This document shows, piece after piece, positions 63,297 to 64,000 of a stretch of 64,000 nt of DNA. This stretch comes from DATKAS01 sp963773315 (lineage in GTDB: Bacteria; Actinomycetota; Acidimicrobiia; Acidimicrobiales; DATKAS01). The notes under the pieces are model-generated. The model was not told the DNA's origin, ran no database searches, and saw only the letters and a program-made list of their open reading frames with translations. The stretch's first letter is position 1; the number at the start of each line of letters is the position of its first letter. A program made the translations under genes and the position numbers. The DNA lies in NCBI GenBank assembly GCA_963773315.1, contig CAVZAF010000007.1, forward strand, positions 137,239-201,238, written 5' to 3'.

Positions 63297-64000
63297 AGTC
63301 GAGCACAGCGGCAGTGCCCTGCTGGAGGGTGGTCCAGGGCTTCCACCCGAGGTGGATCTCGGCGCGGCCCGGATCGAGGTACGGATCGGGAGAGGTCGCC
63401 GGCCTCGGGGCGGAGCGTGGACCGGCGGATCCGTCGACACCGGCCGCGGGCGCCATGGTCTCGTAGAGCGTGTTCACCGACGTCTCGCGGCCGCTACCGA
63501 TGTTGAGGAGCAGGCCGCCATCCTTCGACCCGGCACGCACGAACGCGTCGACCACGTCGTCGACGAACACGTAGTCGCGAGTGTCGTCGCCGTCGCCGAA
63601 GATGGTGCAGGGCTGGCCGGAGAGCATGCGTCCGGCGAAGATCGACACGACACCCGCCTCGCCGTGGGGGTTCTGACGGGGCCCGTACACGTTGGCGAGG
63701 GCGAGCGCGGTGAACTCGAGTTGGTGAAGCTCGCGGTATGCGGTGAGGTAGTCGCCGCACGACCTTCTTTGCGACGCCGTAGGGCGAAAGCGGCACCTGC
63801 GGTGGCTCTCCTTGATCGGGAGGTCGCGCCCATCGACGTCGCCGTAGATCGTGCCGCCGCTCGACGCGAAGACGACCTTGCGGCTGCCCGCAGCGCGGGC
63901 CGCCTCGAGCACGTTCAGGCTGCCCAGGATGTTGACCTCGGCGTCGAAGAGGGGCTTGGCGACCGACACCCGCACATCGACCTGCGCGGCGAGGTGGAAG
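63283..64000 (-). CDS. GalE-like NAD-dependent epimerase/dehydratase, partial and frameshifted
   Basis: At least 239 residues; the N-terminus (with the NAD motif) lies beyond the window. Present are FHLAAQVDVRVSVAKPLFDA, KVVFASSGGTIYG, LALANVYGPRQNP and DYVFVDDVVDAFV, as in UDP-glucose 4-epimerase-type enzymes. Between about 63762 and 63800 the frame shifts by one base and back. Repaired, this stretch reads VPLSPYGVAKKVVGDYL, restoring the catalytic YxxxK. It probably supplies sugar nucleotides for the glycan locus. Confidence 0.85.
   Translation of the reverse strand, partial: FHLAAQVDVRVSVAKPLFDAEVNILGSLNVLEAARAAGSRKVVFASSGGTIYGDVDGRDLPIKESHRRCRFRPTASQRRSCGDYLTAYRELHQLEFTALALANVYGPRQNPHGEAGVVSIFAGRMLSGQPCTIFGDGDDTRDYVFVDDVVDAFVRAGSKDGGLLLNIGSGRETSVNTLYETMAPAAGVDGSAGPRSAPRPATSPDPYLDPGRAEIHLGWKPWTTLQQGTAAVLDWLRG

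Overview
The window is chromosomal DNA from a very GC-rich actinobacterium, most likely an uncultured or draft-quality member of the class Acidimicrobiia. The evidence is the gene complement: class II DAHP synthase, polyphosphate glucokinase, DUF3499, DUF3558 and DUF5719 proteins, a long-form ribosome hibernation factor, F420 genes cofD/cofE, and a SpoIID protein with a C-terminal WxxxDGG-type repeat domain. About 55 protein genes and the last 19 bases of a tRNA-Ala gene can be supported. There is no prophage, insertion sequence, plasmid function or CRISPR array.

Layout. 1-3.6 kb: tRNA-Ala end, a DinB protein, a possible Nfu N-domain protein and the nadD / divergent LytR-like / rsfS operon. 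3.7-6.1 kb: a sigma-70 factor and aroG. 6.1-13 kb: glucan and glucose metabolism (glucosidase, glycogen debranching-type enzyme, polyphosphate glucokinase, gluconolactonase). 12.8-16.7 kb: an overlapping operon of a histidine phosphatase, 6-phosphogluconolactonase and two fold-type II PLP enzymes. 16.8-22.6 kb: a Thr-rich surface protein, a PaaX-type regulator and a MoxR ATPase / lipoprotein / VWA / histidine phosphatase operon. 22.7-28.5 kb: MFS carrier, proA, lipoproteins, hpf, comF, SDR. 28.5-36.2 kb: the conserved actinobacterial mannose-activation locus (ahcY, phosphosugar isomerase, Trm112-like, manB, membrane protein, CPBP protease, DUF3499). 36.2-48 kb: ftsH, GT-C type membrane proteins, DUF5719, a GT2-membrane fusion, a phasin-like protein, SpoIID. 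48-61.5 kb: hemH followed by a surface-polysaccharide locus (flippase, gmd, five GT-B glycosyltransferases plus a truncated one, methyltransferases, Wzm/Wzt exporter). 61.5-63.2 kb: cofD and cofE. The window ends inside a GalE-like epimerase.

How it fits together: manB makes mannose-1-phosphate, gmd converts GDP-mannose towards deoxyhexoses, the GT4 enzymes build a glycan, and Wzm/Wzt (or the flippase) exports it. PpgK, Pgl and the gluconolactonase link glucose released by the two glucan-cleaving enzymes to central metabolism.

Two features recur. First, many monocistronic or operon-leading genes have a TANNNT box 6-8 bases before the start codon and no Shine-Dalgarno, the pattern expected for leaderless mRNAs. 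Second, nine genes are broken by about twelve single-base frameshifts, two of them compensating within 40 bases across an active site. Indels in the assembly explain this better than gene decay. Three repeat types stand out: a 72-base hairpin repeat present twice (4.7 and 63.2 kb), a 27-base tandem repeat in the ftsH/DUF3499 divergent promoter region, and tandem duplications among the glycosyltransferases. I found no convincing wholly new system; the best candidates for something undescribed are the two-PLP-enzyme operon and the split glycosyltransferase/helper pair at 53.2-53.9 kb.
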